From NCBI GenBank assembly GCA_947561585.1, contig CANNZV010000839.1:434001-498000 (forward strand): a stretch of 64,000 bases of DNA. The letters are read 5' to 3'. This document shows positions 49,741 to 60,690 of the stretch, piece by piece; within the stretch, counting starts at the first letter, position 1; each line of letters begins with the position of its first letter. The translations under genes were made by a program, and so were the position numbers. The DNA is from Caprella mutica (Eukaryota > Arthropoda > Malacostraca > Amphipoda > Caprellidae). Under the pieces are notes generated by a model. The model made no database searches, was not told the origin of the DNA, and saw nothing but the letters and a program-made list of their open reading frames with translations.

Positions 49741-50003
49741 TGGGCCAATATTGGGTCAAAATTGCAAATATTGGAACAACATTGGCAATATTAGGACCAC
49801 ATTTGCAATATTAGGACAACATTGGCAATGTTGGGACAACATTGGCAATATTGGGACAACATTGACAATGTTGGGACAACATTGCCAATATTGAGACAGC
49901 ATTGGCAATATTGGGACAACATTGGCAATATTGCAACAACATTGGCAATATTGGGAGAACATTAGCAATATTGGGACATCATTGGCAATAGTGGGACAAC
50001 TTT
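49741..50003 (+). repeat. 20-bp minisatellite, about 13 copies
   Basis: The unit is ATTGGCAATATTGGGACAAC, with substitutions (AGGACC, GTTGGG, TGCAACA) but almost constant length. The minus-strand open frame across it, rich in Cys and Gln, is a product of the array and is not a gene. Confidence 0.95.
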
Positions 50004-51244
50004 AGTCCAAGAATCATTGCTATCTTGGAGGATAAGGATAATTATTATAGTAAGATATACAATTTTATCTAATTTTAATTCTTTTCTCACCTATTTGATT
50101 TATATATCATCATACTATATATATAAATACATTATATCATAGATATGATATAGACTATCTTTATGCACAAGCATTTCCCTAAATCTTTATAAGCACTCAA
50201 ATCATATTCACTTTTAATATCTTCACATCTCCTCTATGATGTTCATCTTACAAGATTTTGTCCCATTATTATGCAGAGAACAAGCTAGGGATGGTGCAGG
50301 ATAATTTACACTGAGAGTACATCAGCTACTTGCATTCAAACGGAGGTAGATCGCTCAATTAGCCCCTGTAACACATGCGATCTGAAGCGTGTTAGATGGG
50401 AACTGCTTTGTGATTTCCAACACCTGCATCTGCTTACTGAACATTTCTAGTTAGCATATGTTACTACCAAATGAAGCTGTATGCTGCAATGTGCATGCGG
50501 CCTTGTTTAGTTATTTCGAATAAAACTAGCTGAGATATTCATTTATATTATATACCAAACATATTGAATACATTCAATTGACTCACAGATTTTACAGAAA
50601 TTTCATGATACTGAAAGTTTTAAGTGAATACTAATTTTATTCCTCAAATTAATGCTTATCGTAATTGTTACCCCTATAATAATTTGTTTCCCCAATCTAT
50701 ATAATACATCATGAAACATCATATTTCAATCCATTATTTTATCTGATTGGTGGTGGTTCAGTTAGGAGGTCTGAGTGTTATGGAAATTGCAATGGCTCGA
50801 CTTAGAGAATATTGTGGTTTTGTTACCGGAATCAACTGATGAAAGAGATCTGTGATGAAAGTTTAAAGTATTAAAAAATATTCACCCAAACTTTTAATTT
50901 ACTTGCTACTTTTAATATTCATCATTTGATTCTCAAAACAAACCACACTATATATACGCTAAGTCGAGCAAGCCATTTGGAAAATGGAAAAAAAGAATAG
51001 TTACAATTTTTATAATAACTTCGAGTCATGTCTTGCTCTTTTTACCATTTGTAATAGGTCCGAGTCGTTATTTTTGTAATAAAACCAGGGCCTGTATCTA
51101 TTGGCAAAATATATATTTTGGTATACATTTAAACTCAATCCAGAATGGTGTCACATTCACTTGATACTCACAGCCTTATCGCTATTTTTAAATAAATGTA
51201 TAAATACGCCTAAATATCTAAATTACAGAAAACTTTTTCTAGCA
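50004..51244. other. AT-rich DNA, no gene seen
   Basis: No recognisable gene. About 50280-50480 is richer in G and C and might be conserved non-coding DNA, but nothing here shows that. Confidence 0.5.
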
Positions 51245-51474
51245 ACTGTAGTGTGATATTTCCTCCTCTCCATTCTCAGTTTTTTGTGTCTGTTTTTACT
51301 CCAGAACTGGACTAGACTAATTTCTTTAGGCTTCCAACGCGTGACATTTGTAAGACGTCGAATTTGAATATTCTTCTGAGTGCAGCTACTGCGTCTGAGA
51401 AATAAATATTTCAATTGGTGTTTTCAGCGGCCTAGGGCTACAGATTTGACGGTCAGTCCTCACTTGCTTTTGCC
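51245..51474 (-). repeat. 230-bp inverted duplication, left copy
   Basis: The reverse complement is nearly identical to 56523-56746. The match runs from ACTGTAGTGTGATATTTCC at the outer side to CCTCACTTGC at the inner side, with sharp ends and only a few differences. An open frame of about 60 codons (51414 down to 51223) is shared with the other copy, including SSCTQKNIQIRRLTNVT. I recognise no family. The two copies face each other across 5.05 kb. Confidence 0.9.
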
Positions 51475-51661
51475 CTCAATTGATTCCTATCGGAACCAAA
51501 GTTCTACATTGAGAACGGTTGCAACTCTTCTTGTTAATTTAACATGTTTACTACATAATGGTAGAAATGTATACCAATGTCAATATTTTGAACCCGAATT
51601 AAATTAAGACAATATGTACCACAATTCTACCACTTTTTTTATCATAAAGAGAATATCAATA

Positions 51662-52694
51662 GGCACAAACAGACGTTTCGTCGACATGAGGTTTCATCGA
51701 CAAATTTTTTAAAATGGGATATTAACACTCTCTAATGTTCAAAAACATTTACTTTAACAGAATAATGTATCAAATTAACAAATTATGTAATAGAATAAGG
51801 GTAAGGAGGAAAATATTAAATAAATTCCAATTGTTTTTGTACATTAATACTAAATCAGAACTACTCAATAATAACAAATCATTTTTTCACTAATTTGGAA
51901 AATTGTATATGTAAGCGTACCAAATCATGAAATCATTGAAAACTAAAGGACAGAATCCACACACAAAGAGTATTCTTTAATTTAATTCTTTGCCTATATA
52001 AGTAGCCTCATGTCACCACTGCCTATTAAAATCTTGCCCTGTTGACTCGGGTAAAGGTACTTTAATAATAATATATAGTTCTGAATATTATGTAATAAAC
52101 TCATATTTTCATGGAGCCTGGAGAGGAGTTTTAATTTTTTTTTCTTACACGGTCTATATTCGAAATTGGATACAATTCGATAACTCTGAACTTTTCTTAT
52201 TTAAACTCAACTACTTATTTCAAAGAATAACTTTTTTGGGAAAACATTTTTTTAAATAAAATCATTCCATTCAATCTAAGATTACCACTCAATCACTGAA
52301 CACTCTCAGTAGTTGAACAGTGGGTATTTAGCAAAAATGACTTGTTAAAGACAAATCCAACAATATAAATCATATTATTATGAAACGTAAATTATTGAGA
52401 GGAAATTGTTTTGTAATTTTTAAAATCACAAACGTAACTTGATCCAAAAATATTAAATTACTTTAAAATAATTTGTTGTTATTGAGTAGTTTTGGTTTTG
52501 AATTAAAGTAGAAAAACGATTGAAATGTATTTATTAGTTTTCCTCCTAACCATTATTCTATTTTGTAATTTGCTCGTTTGATACGTTATTCTGTTAAAGT
52601 ACATGTTTTATAACATTAGAGTGTGTTAATATCCCCTTCACGAATTTTTTTTGACGAAACGTCTTGTCGTTGAAATGTCTGCACAGTGTACACC
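51662..52694. mobile_element. Foldback-like element H with long arms
   Basis: Imperfect inverted arms of about 240 bp (51671-51905 and 52440-52680, roughly 78% identical) surround an AT-rich 530-bp centre. The outermost part of each arm has about two 16-bp units of the type GACGTTTCGTCGACAA. Inside, the arms share ATTAACAC, CTTTAACAGAATAA and AACTACTCAATAA. The outermost end on the right, read inward, is GGTGTACAC, loosely like the family A cap. I could not find a target duplication, so borders are approximate. No transposase. Confidence 0.75.
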
Positions 52695-53421
52695 ACACAG
52701 AGATACTCAGCTCATCTTGCTAACGCATGGCATGTCATACAGAAGCAATAACGTAAACTTGTAATTTTGGAATTGTAGTCGACATGTTAAGCAATATCTT
52801 TCATAACATTTGAATCGTAATTAATGTTAAATATTTACATCATTAACAGGTTCAAAACAAACAAATCTATATGTGATCAAATAAATAAATTATTCATCAG
52901 TTCGCTGTGTCGTAAAACTGAATGGTGTTGCAATAAATTTTGGTTTTTATTTGCCTGGTTGACATTTATAAAGTTTTAGCAATTTGAATATTTTTATCTG
53001 AAATCACAATAAGAATATATATTTTTTTTTACTTTTTTTTTACCTCGCCTTTTCTGGTTACAATAATATTTTCTCGCATTCAGTGTCATAAACTATGTCG
53101 GTTTGAAAAAATAAAAAAACTTAAAAGTTTATTTAATATTTCACTGATAATATAATACTATTATAACGAATTCGACCAACACGATTTCATAATTTCAATA
53201 GAATTTATTTTTTTCTAATTTTGAAATTAAAGATCATCCCAAAACGAAAAGTCTCGGTGCCAGAGGTTGTGAAGTTCATTCTTGCCGCTGTGGTAGTAGG
53301 GTATATGTTAGAGGACTACTTGGCTTTTCTCGTAGGCATAGTTCTTGACGTCACCTTAGGCAATGAGCAATGAATTATGTGGTGAAACGGTACTGGCAGA
53401 TAACATGACTCTCTTTGGTGC
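52695..53421. other. AT-rich DNA, no gene seen
   Basis: No recognisable gene, although the last 150 bp are richer in G and C and probably belong to the pseudogene that follows. Confidence 0.5.
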
Positions 53422-53690
53422 TTGAGTCTGTTTGGACAAGAATACAGAGATGAAGGTAAGCGTACTATATTTCCGTACAAGAATGGGAAGAGTCTGGATT
53501 GGGACGGCACGTATGTCGACACATTTGCCAAAATCCACCTCAATGATTCCATAAACTGCAGGGGCTGCGGAGAACCATATACGTCTGAAATACTCCGTCC
53601 TTGGTGAGGCTTACATATTTGAGCCAATTACAATTGAGTGTTCAGTGGCCTACGGCACCACGTTCAAGTATAATGAAGTCCATATGTAGA
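53422..53690 (+). pseudogene. Degenerate retroelement-type segment (WDGTYVDT), copy 1
   Basis: One frame reads EYRDEGKRTIFPYKNGKSL then DWDGTYVDTFAKIHL. A second frame follows from about 53605 with GEAYIFEPITIECSVAYGTT. From memory, the pattern DGKR...P..NGK.L.WD.T.VDT...H followed by F.PI..ET...YG is a protein segment found in many broken copies in invertebrate genomes, often near retrotransposons. I cannot name the family with certainty. The frame change and internal stops show it is dead. Further similarity to 53886 is unclear. Copy 2 is on the minus strand at 63460-63640. Confidence 0.55.
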
Positions 53691-54117
53691 TGACGCCTTT
53701 TGAGACCACGAACGATCCAATTAAGGGAGTCTGCCAGTATGGCCATGGTTCGAACAGTGAATAGCTCTTGCGATCCAGAGAAGGAATACCTTCAGCATCC
53801 TCTCGGCCCCGAAGGAGAGTTTTTAAATGGTTTGGTTCACCACATGGGGTATAATAACTACAGGGAATGCTATTTTGTGACTTCATAGAAGTTAGAGAAT
53901 GGGTGTTTAGTATTTACATGCTATTTCGAGGAAAAGGACCTCTAAAGTTATACTTTTGTGATTTACAGGGTGTCCGACACTTTTGTTGCCAAACCTTAAC
54001 ATAAGGTTGCATTTGTCGAAATAAACACTTTTTATTTTATGAAGGTGTGGTTAGTTAAAGAGTTACAAGGTTAGGAAAGTAGTATCTGTACCATTTATTA
54101 TTATAAGTTACGTCATT

Positions 54118-54450
54118 TTTTTAATTTTGCGAAAAGAATGTTGAATTTATTTATCTTACCGTTAATTATATTATTGTATTTTGATAGTTTTACAATTATT
54201 TTACTCAAAAAAATGAGTTTTGAAATTATAGTTTTCATAATTATTTGGTTGGCTATTATTTTACCTAAAATTAATTTACAAGTAATTATTTTTTCACATT
54301 TTATGAGATTCTTAATTATGTGTTTCTTAATTATATTTCCCGTAATTGGGAGTTTTCTAATTATATTATTACATTTTATACTGTTTTCTATTATTATTAT
54401 CACTAATTAATCGTTGCCATTTTAGTTTACTCTTAATTATTTTACCCGTA
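54118..54450. repeat. Degenerate AT-rich array
   Basis: Loose, irregular recurrence of TTAATTATTTTACC-like and AATTATATT phrases, best near 54430-54455 (AATTATTTTACCCGTAATTG). The long hydrophobic open frames on both strands come from this low-complexity DNA. It may be an eroded minisatellite from an element end. Confidence 0.4.
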
Positions 54451-54692
54451 ATTGACCCCTCCCAAAATTTAATTGATGCAAAAATATTTTCTTTTAAAAG
54501 CTCCTCAGCAGGCAAATTATCTATTGCTTTAATCAGTGAGGCTATTGCTTCTTATTACTTTTCTGCAAACCCTATGCAATTTGATAGCCTGTATTTAATT
54601 ATATATGCTTTGAAAGATTTTTATAAGTACACCGTTTTTTTTTTTTTGAGTGTTAGCAAGCTAGGTACAATCCATATATTAAATATTCGTGG

Positions 54693-55264
54693 ATTGTGCA
54701 CTCGGTAGAGCGCATACCTTCGATGCCGCTTTAACCTGTTCTCTCCGAAAATTTGATAAACTGCTAACTGGATAAAAACCAATCGTCCCACCAAGTTTCA
54801 TGCAATATGGTGAATACTTTTTGAGTTATATAGTTATAAATGACCTTGACCTTTGACCGGATCGCTCCCAAAGTTCTAACAAATGGTTCCTGGACTTGGA
54901 CCAATTGTACCATCAAATTTCAGATAATTTGGTTGAATACTTTTTGAGTTATTGAGTTACAAATGGCCTTGACCTTGATCTTTGACCTTTGACTCGATCG
55001 CTCCCAAAATATAACAAATGGTTCCTGGATATTGACTAATCATCCCACCAAGTTTCATGCAATATGGTACAATACTTTTTGAGTTATAAATGACCATGAC
55101 CTTGACCTTTGATCCTAAAATTCTACCAGCAAGTCACTGAACATGGACCAATCGTTTCACCAAATTTCAAGCAATTTGGTTAAACACTTTTTCAGTTAAG
55201 CGAATAAATAAGTAAATAAACGAAGCCTAAATATGAACTTCCCCCATTCTGCAGAGGCAATAAA
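54693..55264 (+). repeat. GACCTTGACC-type repeat with tRNA-like start, copy 1
   Basis: About 570 bp. It begins with GCACTCGGTAGAGCGCATAC, which resembles the D-arm and A-box region of a tRNA gene. It then has three or four related sub-blocks of about 110 bp, each with an ACCAATCGTCCCACCAAGTT-like phrase, ACTTTTTGAGTTAT and ATGACCTTGACCTTTGACC, and ends near CATTCTGCAGAGG. The second copy is inside the Helitron at 59813-60690 and a diverged copy is at 20275-20520. A tRNA-derived SINE is possible, but no B box is evident and the sub-blocks are unusual for one. Confidence 0.75.
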
Positions 55265-56522
55265 CTTAATATAGAATCATTAATAATCTCCAGGAAACAT
55301 TTAAAATCTAACACTATTGAATTATTCAATTTAATTCCAATTCCTTACATATTTCACGTGTAACGAATTATTCACACCGAATAACTCAATCTCTTTTTCA
55401 ATCTGTTGTGCATTCCTTCATCCCATTTCTTACTCTGCAAGAATTTGTTTTTCTTTGTTTTTCCGAGCCACTCAATCTAGCTAGGCTCCTTCGCTGTGCT
55501 CTTGTTGATGTACGTATTTGCTTTTAGGCAGAAACTGAGTAAAACAAGGCAACAAAGTTTGGCCTTCAATGCCTTAACCTTTAGCAATAGTTTGTGGTGA
55601 AAAATCCTGAAAAGTTGTCGACAGGCAGGAGAGAAGTATACAAATTACTGCAACTTTCCTCAGAAAAGTCAGCTTGTTAGATATTTTATACTAACTTCTC
55701 AACATTCTGTTATTCCTCAAATAGAATGTAGTTATTATAAACTTGGACGCTCATCAGAAATGTATATTTATCAAATAACTTGATAAACAATATACGTATA
55801 AATTAATTACATTGAATATATTATTATAAAAAATAATGATAGGAGTTCAAATAATGTATATTATTTAATATATATCTATACTTCACATTATTTAGCGCAT
55901 GTTTCTTTCAAAATATTGTTTTAGAAAATAGCTCATCAAAAAAAAAATAGCTAATAATAATTATCATATAACTAATAATCAAAGGAAAAATTGAGAACAC
56001 TCTATCTGCTGCCAGATTTGAAAGTAAATTAATTATTAAATTTAAATTTAAAAGAGAATTTCATTTTGAATTTAATGATGCAAATTGAAGATAAACTTTA
56101 CTGTTTTTGCACTCCATTGGAATGGTACACGTTTGTTTAAGAATATTGTAAATGTAGTATTATTTTGTATTTCTACGGTCGTTCTTTTTCTTCTTAATTA
56201 GGTTTCACATGAAGCCTGTTGCTTTTCCGGGCAGTTAGCATTTTTAAGCTTGTATTAAATTATACTTAGTTAATGTTAAAATTAGGGAATACTTGAAACT
56301 GTGAAAGCGTGCAATAATATGTATAAATAAATGATATAAACAATCACTTTATTATTTCAGATACTGATCTCTTTTTTTATTTTTATAAGCTACTAGTATA
56401 TCAGTATTAATAAAATTCACAATCAATAATGATACAACAAACTAATAGTAATTATTTATACTGTACAATTTTATCTGTTAATGAAATGACTATCTGATAA
56501 AGAAATCAAATCCTTGGAAAAT
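55265..56522. other. AT-rich DNA, no gene seen
   Basis: No recognisable gene or repeat. Confidence 0.5.
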
Positions 56523-56746
56523 TGCAAGTGAGGATTGACTGTCAAATCTGTAGCCCTAGGCCGCTGAAAACACCAATTGAAATATTTATTTCTCAGACGC
56601 AGTAGCTGCACTCAGAAGAATATTCAAATTCGACGTCTTACAAATGTCACGCGTTGGAAGCCTAAAGAGATTAGTCTAGTCCAGTTCTGGAGTAAAAACA
56701 GACACAAAAAACTGAGAGTGGAGAGGAGGAAATATCACACTACAGT
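56523..56746 (+). repeat. 230-bp inverted duplication, right copy
   Basis: Partner of 51245-51474. The same short open frame begins at 56577 and is shared up to about 56745, after which the two copies differ at once. TTTATTTCTCAG before ACGCAGTAG looks like a splice acceptor, so the pair might derive from an exon or from a transposable element end. Confidence 0.9.
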
Positions 56747-56961
56747 GACTTGTATGAATTCACTGAACCAGTTTCATTTTCTTGAATAATGTATAACTAT
56801 CGATAATTAAGAAAATTTAGGTTAAAACAGGCCTTTTTAATAGATAACCAATTTTATATAACTGACTAATACATAGCTATTTTAAGTTAACATCAAATTC
56901 TCAGAATTGCTTCAAATTACCATTAATTGAGATGATGATATAGACTACAGAAATTTGGGAT

Positions 56962-58921
56962 CTTGTAAAGATCATGCACCTTAGTATAACCTTGTAAAGA
57001 TCATGCACCCCAATATAACCTTGTAAAGATCATGCACCCCAGTATAACCTTGTAAAGATCATGCACCCCAGTATAACCTTGTAAAGATCATGCACCCCAG
57101 TATAACCTTGTAAAGATCATGCATCCCAGTATAACCTTGTAAAGATCATGCACCTCAGTATAACCTTGTAAAGATCATGCACCCAAGTATAACCTTGTAA
57201 AGATCATGCACCCCAGTATAACCTTGTGAAGATCATACACCCAAGTAAAACCTTGTAAAGATCATGCATCCCAGTATAACCTTGTAAAGATCATGCACCC
57301 CAGTATAACCTTGTAAAGATCATGCATCCCAGTATAACCTTGTAAAGATCATGCACCCCAGTATAACCTTGTAAAGATCATGCATCCCAGTATAACCTTG
57401 TAAAGATAATGCACCCCAATATAACCTTGTAAAGATCATGCACCCCAATATAACCTTGTAAAGTTCATGCACCCCAGTATAACCTTGTAAAGATCATGCA
57501 CCCCAGTATAACCTTGTAAAGATCATGCATCCCAGTATAACCTTGTAAAGATCATGTATCCCAGTATAACCTTGTAAAGATCATGCACCCCAGTATAACC
57601 TTGTAAAGATCATGCATCCCAGTATAACCTTGTAAAGATCATGCACCCCAGTATAACCTTGTAAAGATCATGCACCCCAGTATAACCTTGAAAAGATCAT
57701 GCACCCCAGTATAACCTTGTGAAGATCATGCACCCCAGTATAACCTTGTAAAGATCATGCATCCCAGTATAACCTTGTGAAGATCATGCACCTCAGTATA
57801 ACCTTGTAAAGATCATGCACCCAAGTATAACCTTGTAAAGATCATGCACCCCAGTTTAACCTTGTAAAGATCATGCACCCAAGTATAACCTTGTAAAGAT
57901 CATGCATCCCAGTATAACCTTGTAAAGATCATGCATCCCAGTATAACCTTGTAAAGATCATGCACCCCAGTATAACCTTGTAAAGATCATGCATCCCAGT
58001 ATAACCTTGTAAAGATCATGCATCCCAGTATAACCTTGTAAAGATCATGTATCCCAGTATAACCTTGTAAAGATCATGCACCCCAGTATAACCTTGTAAA
58101 GATCATGCATCCCAGTATAACCTTGTAAAGATCATGCACCCCAGTATAACCTTGTAAAGATCATGCACCCCAGTATAACCTTGTAAAGATCATGCACCCC
58201 AGTATAACCTTGTGAAGATCATGCACCCCAGTATAACCTTGTAAAGATCATGCATCCCAGTATAACCTTGTAAAGATCATGCACCTCAGTATAACCTTGT
58301 AAAGATCATGCACCCAAGTATAACCTTGTAAAGATCATGCACCCCAGTATAACCTTGTAAAGATCATGCACCCAAGTATAACCTTGTAAAGATCATGCAT
58401 CCCAGTATAACCTTGTAAAGATCATGCATCCCAGTATAACCTTGCAAAGATCATGCACCCCAGTATAACCTTGTAAAGATCATGCACCCCAGTATAACCT
58501 TGTGAAGATCATGCACCCCAGTATAACCTTGTAAAGATCATGCATCCCAGTATAACCTTGTAAAGATCATGCACCTCAGTATAACCTTGTAAAGATCATG
58601 CACCCAAGTATAACTTTGTAAAGATCATGCACCCCAGTATAACCTTGTAAAGATCATGCACCCAAGTATAACCTTGTAAAGATCATGCATCCCAGTATAA
58701 CCTTGTAAAGATCATGCATCCCAGTATAACCTTGTAAAGATCATGCACCCCAGTATAACCTTGTAAAGATCATGCATCCCAGTATAACCTTGTAAAGATC
58801 ATGCATCCCAGTATAACCTTGTAAAGATCATGCATCCCAGTATAACCTTGTAAGGATCATGCATCCCAGTATAACCTTGTAAAGATCATACACCCCAATA
58901 ACATCTGGGGTGCATGATCTT
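56962..58921 (+). repeat. 29-bp satellite, about 67 monomers, higher-order
   Basis: The monomer starts CTTGTAAAGATCATGCA and ends CCAGTATAACC, with near-constant 29-bp length. Recurrent variants at the middle (ACCCC, TCCC, ACCTC, ACCCAA) and the rare TGTGAAG form follow an order. TGTGAAG monomers recur at 57228, 57721 and 58214, exactly 493 bp or 17 monomers apart, then at 58504, exactly 290 bp or 10 monomers later. The variant order after 57721, 58214 and 58504 is largely the same. The array ends in an inverted monomer (58882-58921). There are no spacers and no coding. Confidence 0.97.
58882..58921. repeat. Hairpin made by an inverted last monomer
   Basis: AAGATCATACACCCCA is followed, after 8 bases, by TGGGGTGCATGATCTT; 15 of 16 positions pair. 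The second arm is the satellite monomer in reverse orientation and marks the right edge of the array. Confidence 0.9.
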
Positions 58922-59573
58922 AACATGATCCGAAATTTTGTGATCATCTCCGTTTTGCCTCCGCAACTGAATAACAAGTACAAAAATAGAATATCAAGTC
59001 TAAACTTACATGATGTTTGAACTATACCAACACCAATAATACACAGTTGAACTGAAAATAAGGGAATATCCTTTAGAACTAATATAAAATATTGATAATT
59101 GAAATTTGAATTCAAAATCGATTGATGACTAACAATTCTGACATTTAGACTCTTTGATATGAAACTGTTGTGTAGATTTCTGTATCCTCTAGTTTGTCGT
59201 ACTGCACACTTCATGATTGTCCTCCGATTTACATACAGTTCAGATGTCCACGCAAATTATTCTTCCAAATTAAGATACAGATTTTAAATTTATTATGTAT
59301 CTCTTAAATGAGTGATATGCGTATAATTAACTATCACACAATCATTTTTTTTCCATTGTGGTGGCAAAATGAAATAGATGCTCTATTTAGAACATATAAA
59401 TGTTACATCTCGCGTAAATAGCCCTATAGTTAATAAATATTAGTGTTAAAGTAATATTTCTAAAAATAGGTTGTTTTATTTATTTTTGAAATAGATAACA
59501 GGATATCTCCTATGTGTATATCACATTTACATATATCATTAATATTATTTTATTGATTCATTTTATTCATATA
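58922..59573. other. AT-rich DNA with a short dispersed repeat
   Basis: No gene. The minus-strand open frame 58828-59214 overlaps the satellite and the short repeat at 59156-59221 and has no domain. Confidence 0.5.
59156..59221 (+). repeat. Short dispersed repeat, copy 2
   Basis: Partner of 15541-15604, sharing GATATGAA at the left and GTATCCTCTAGTTTGT followed by TACTG and ACACTTCAT. Confidence 0.5.
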
Positions 59574-59812
59574 CTAGTGCATTGCCCGTTAAAAATGAAG
59601 GGTCTTCAATAGTAATTCATTACCCGTTGCTAAGTTATTGTTAGTGCATTCAATTAAAATTTATTTTCTGCATTAGCTGATATTATAAAATACATATAAA
59701 ATTGAATAGAAGCATATGAATGTAAATTTCATATCAAAATATTCCCGTGCGTATCATAGTTACATTCTTCATGTTTATAATCGTTGAGTAAAAGCAGACA
59801 CAAAATGAACTA

Positions 59813-60690
59813 GATTGTGTGCACTCGGTAGAGCGCATACCTTCGCCTGCGCTTCAACACGTTCTCTCCCACAATTCAAGAAACTGCTAACTGGATAAGA
59901 ACCAATAGTCCCAACCAAGTGGTAATACGGTACAACTAGTGTACTTTCCCGTTAAAATAACGGGTCATCATCAATACATATTTATTACCCGTTATTAGGT
60001 TACTTTTAATTAATTCAATTAAAAGTAAATTTTATGTATCAATAATATATTTATTTATTCTGTATATTAAAAAATAGAATAAAAACAGGGGAATTTAAAT
60101 ATCATGTCAATATATTCCCGTGCGTATCATAGTTACATTCTGCGTGCTTAATACCCGTCGTGTAAAAGTGGACACCAAATAAATAAACTCACTAAGGAAA
60201 TTATTAGTATAGATACTTTTTGAGTTATCGAGTTATAAATGACCTTGACCTTGACCTTTGGCCGGATTGCTTCCAAAATTCTACCAGATCGTTCCTGGAT
60301 ATTGACCAATCGTCCCATCAAATTTCAGACAATTTGGTTGAATACTTTTGGAGTTATTGAGTTACAAATAGCCTTGACCTTGATCTTTGACCTTTGACTC
60401 GATCGCTCCCAAAATCTATCCAAAATGGTTCCTGTGTATTGACCAATCATCACACCAAGTTTCATGCAATATGTTCGATACTTTTTGAGTTATAAATGAC
60501 CATGACCTTGACCTTTGACCGGGTCGCTCCCAAAATACTAGCAGCAGGTCACTGAACATGGACCAATCGTTTCATCAAATTTCAGGCAATTTGGTTCAAC
60601 ACTTTTTCAGTTAAGCGAATAACAAGATAATAAATAAATAAATAAATTCCGATGAAAATATGACCTTCCCGCATTCTGCAAAGGTAATAA
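59813..60690 (+). repeat. GACCTTGACC-type repeat, copy 2, inside Helitron
   Basis: It begins GCACTCGGTAGAGCGCATAC and ends near GCATTCTGCAAAGG, collinear with 54693-55264. It is interrupted once, at 59936-60213, by the inner Helitron. Compared at that point, copy 1 reads directly from CAATATGGTGAA into TACTTTTTGAG, giving an empty-site view of the insertion. Confidence 0.8.
59936..60213 (-). mobile_element. Non-autonomous Helitron, inner copy
   Basis: This is a 278-bp element. On the minus strand it starts TCTATACTAATAATTTCC and ends with the hairpin CCCGTTATTTTAACGGG, then AAAGTACACTAG. A 5' TC, a 3' hairpin about ten bases before CTAG, and insertion between A (59935) and T (60214) are the classic Helitron signs. 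It shares about 200 bp with the left part of the outer Helitron (for example TTCCCGTGCGTATCATAGTT), so the two are one family. Confidence 0.9.

Noticed and set aside
49756..49968. Cys- and Gln-rich minus-strand open frame as a small secreted peptide
   Set aside because: It is the translation of the 20-bp minisatellite, with no signal peptide.
54113..54410. Hydrophobic open frames on both strands as membrane proteins
   Set aside because: Low-complexity ATTA-rich DNA gives Ile- and Leu-rich frames on either strand. There is no conserved pattern.
54698..54730. tRNA gene at the CGGTAGAGCGC phrase
   Set aside because: Only the D-arm-like part is present. I see no anticodon stem or T-arm, and the same phrase heads a dispersed repeat.
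56962..58921. Regular 29-bp repeats as a CRISPR array
   Set aside because: The repeats are directly adjacent with no unique spacers, there are no cas genes, and the context is eukaryotic. It is a tandem satellite.
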